6,882 nt of DNA from contig DAIDOU010000191.1 of the NCBI GenBank assembly GCA_027458945.1, forward strand, positions 1 to 6,882, given 5' to 3'. Below are positions 6,508-6,882 of the stretch, piece after piece (position 1 is the stretch's first letter; the number at the start of each line of letters is the position of its first letter). The DNA is from Acidobacteriota bacterium (lineage in GTDB: Bacteria; Acidobacteriota; Thermoanaerobaculia; Thermoanaerobaculales; Thermoanaerobaculaceae). The notes beneath the pieces are model-generated. The model saw nothing but the letters and a program-made list of their open reading frames with translations, made no database searches and was not told where the DNA came from. Both the position numbers and the translations under genes were made by a program.

Positions 6508-6882
6508 AGAGATCGTGGCCGCAGTAGGAGAGGTTGAAGCTCTTGTTGCACAGCGGGAAGTCGGAGATCTGCCCGCCCTGCAACGCCAGCGCCAGCCCGG
6601 TCCAGTTGTGGAACGACGGATCCACGACCTTGTAGCGGGCGAAGCGGCCGTCGGGGCCGGTCACCGCCACGTGGCACACCTCGCCCCGCCAACCCTCGGT
6701 AACGCCGACCGCCAGGGAGTCCGGCGCGAGGGGCCCGATGGCAACCCGGTCACCGCCCGGCGGCAGCGCGGCGAGCTGTTCGCGGACGAACGCCGCCGAG
6801 CGCTGAACCTCGAGCCAGCGCACCCACGCGCGGGCGAACACGTCGCCGCTGTGCCACGTCGAGACCGGGAGCTGGGCGAAGC
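6506..6882 (-). CDS. C-terminal part of NuoD/HycE-like large subunit lacking the DPCxxC nickel motif (5' end outside window)
   Basis: The frame is open through the right edge; 124 C-terminal residues are visible, ending at TGA 6508-6506. The GTG at 6841 is an internal valine. Visible family features are SGDVFARAWVR, which matches the GDV/GDC-x-R-x-x-VR-x-E segment of NuoD and HycE large subunits, then EGWRGEVCHVAVTG-x-DG and YKVVDPSFHNW. Those are typical of the catalytic-type subunit of complex I-related hydrogenases. The C-terminus is DFPLCNKSFNLSYCGHDL. True [NiFe] hydrogenases carry DPCxxCxxH/R here, which supplies two cysteine ligands to nickel. This protein does not, and no cleavable tail follows. 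It therefore resembles the hydrogenase-related (Ehr/Hyf-like) subunits that have lost the metal site. The N-terminal CxxC pair cannot be checked. It is the first of two visible genes in a minus-strand operon, 8 bases before the fused small-subunit gene. Confidence 0.85.
   Translation of the reverse strand, partial: FAQLPVSTWHSGDVFARAWVRWLEVQRSAAFVREQLAALPPGGDRVAIGPLAPDSLAVGVTEGWRGEVCHVAVTGPDGRFARYKVVDPSFHNWTGLALALQGGQISDFPLCNKSFNLSYCGHDL

Noticed and set aside
5694..6527. A 277-codon plus-strand frame opposite the fused ferredoxin/NuoB-like gene.
   Set aside because: The minus strand has all twelve expected cluster cysteines and family motifs; the plus-strand product has none.

Overview
The window is very GC-rich (about 70% by eye) and carries five protein-coding genes in tightly packed bacterial style. 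No RNA gene, mobile element, CRISPR array or tandem repeat was seen. Two exported peptidases with Sec-type signal peptides and a hydrogenase-like membrane-complex operon suggest a Gram-negative, high-GC bacterium. An Acidobacteriota or Deltaproteobacteria-like lineage would fit, but the window holds no decisive taxonomic marker, so this is only an inference.

Layout. Bases 1-1465 (+) are the 3' five-sixths of proS, a bacterial-type prolyl-tRNA synthetase with its INS editing domain, cut by the left edge. Bases 1551-3263 (+) encode an exported S41-family serine peptidase. It looks tricorn-like (Ser/His/Glu) rather than CtpA-like (Ser/Lys). Bases 3467-5620 (+) encode an exported M3-family metallopeptidase of the peptidyl-dipeptidase Dcp type, with its own likely promoter just upstream. 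Its true start is the ATG at 3467, not an upstream GTG. Bases 5621-5729 are a convergent intergenic region with a 13-bp perfect hairpin and a second inverted repeat, probably a two-way transcription stop.

Bases 5730-6882 (-) are the promoter-distal end of an operon entering from the right. It holds the C-terminus of a NuoD/HycE-like large subunit, then, 8 bases later, a fused protein joining a two-[4Fe-4S] ferredoxin (NuoI/HycF-like) to a 20-kDa small subunit (NuoB/HycG-like). The visible large-subunit C-terminus lacks the DPCxxC nickel-binding motif. The complex is therefore more likely an energy-converting hydrogenase-related (Ehr/Hyf-like) oxidoreductase than a true H2-converting [NiFe] hydrogenase. 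The membrane subunits would be expected to the right of the window.

Functionally, the two peptidases could act in sequence on extracytoplasmic peptides: the S41 enzyme cutting polypeptides and Dcp releasing dipeptides from C-termini. The minus-strand operon is an unrelated bioenergetic module. Apart from the hydrogenase-like operon, the window is ordinary, and I see no clearly undescribed system.
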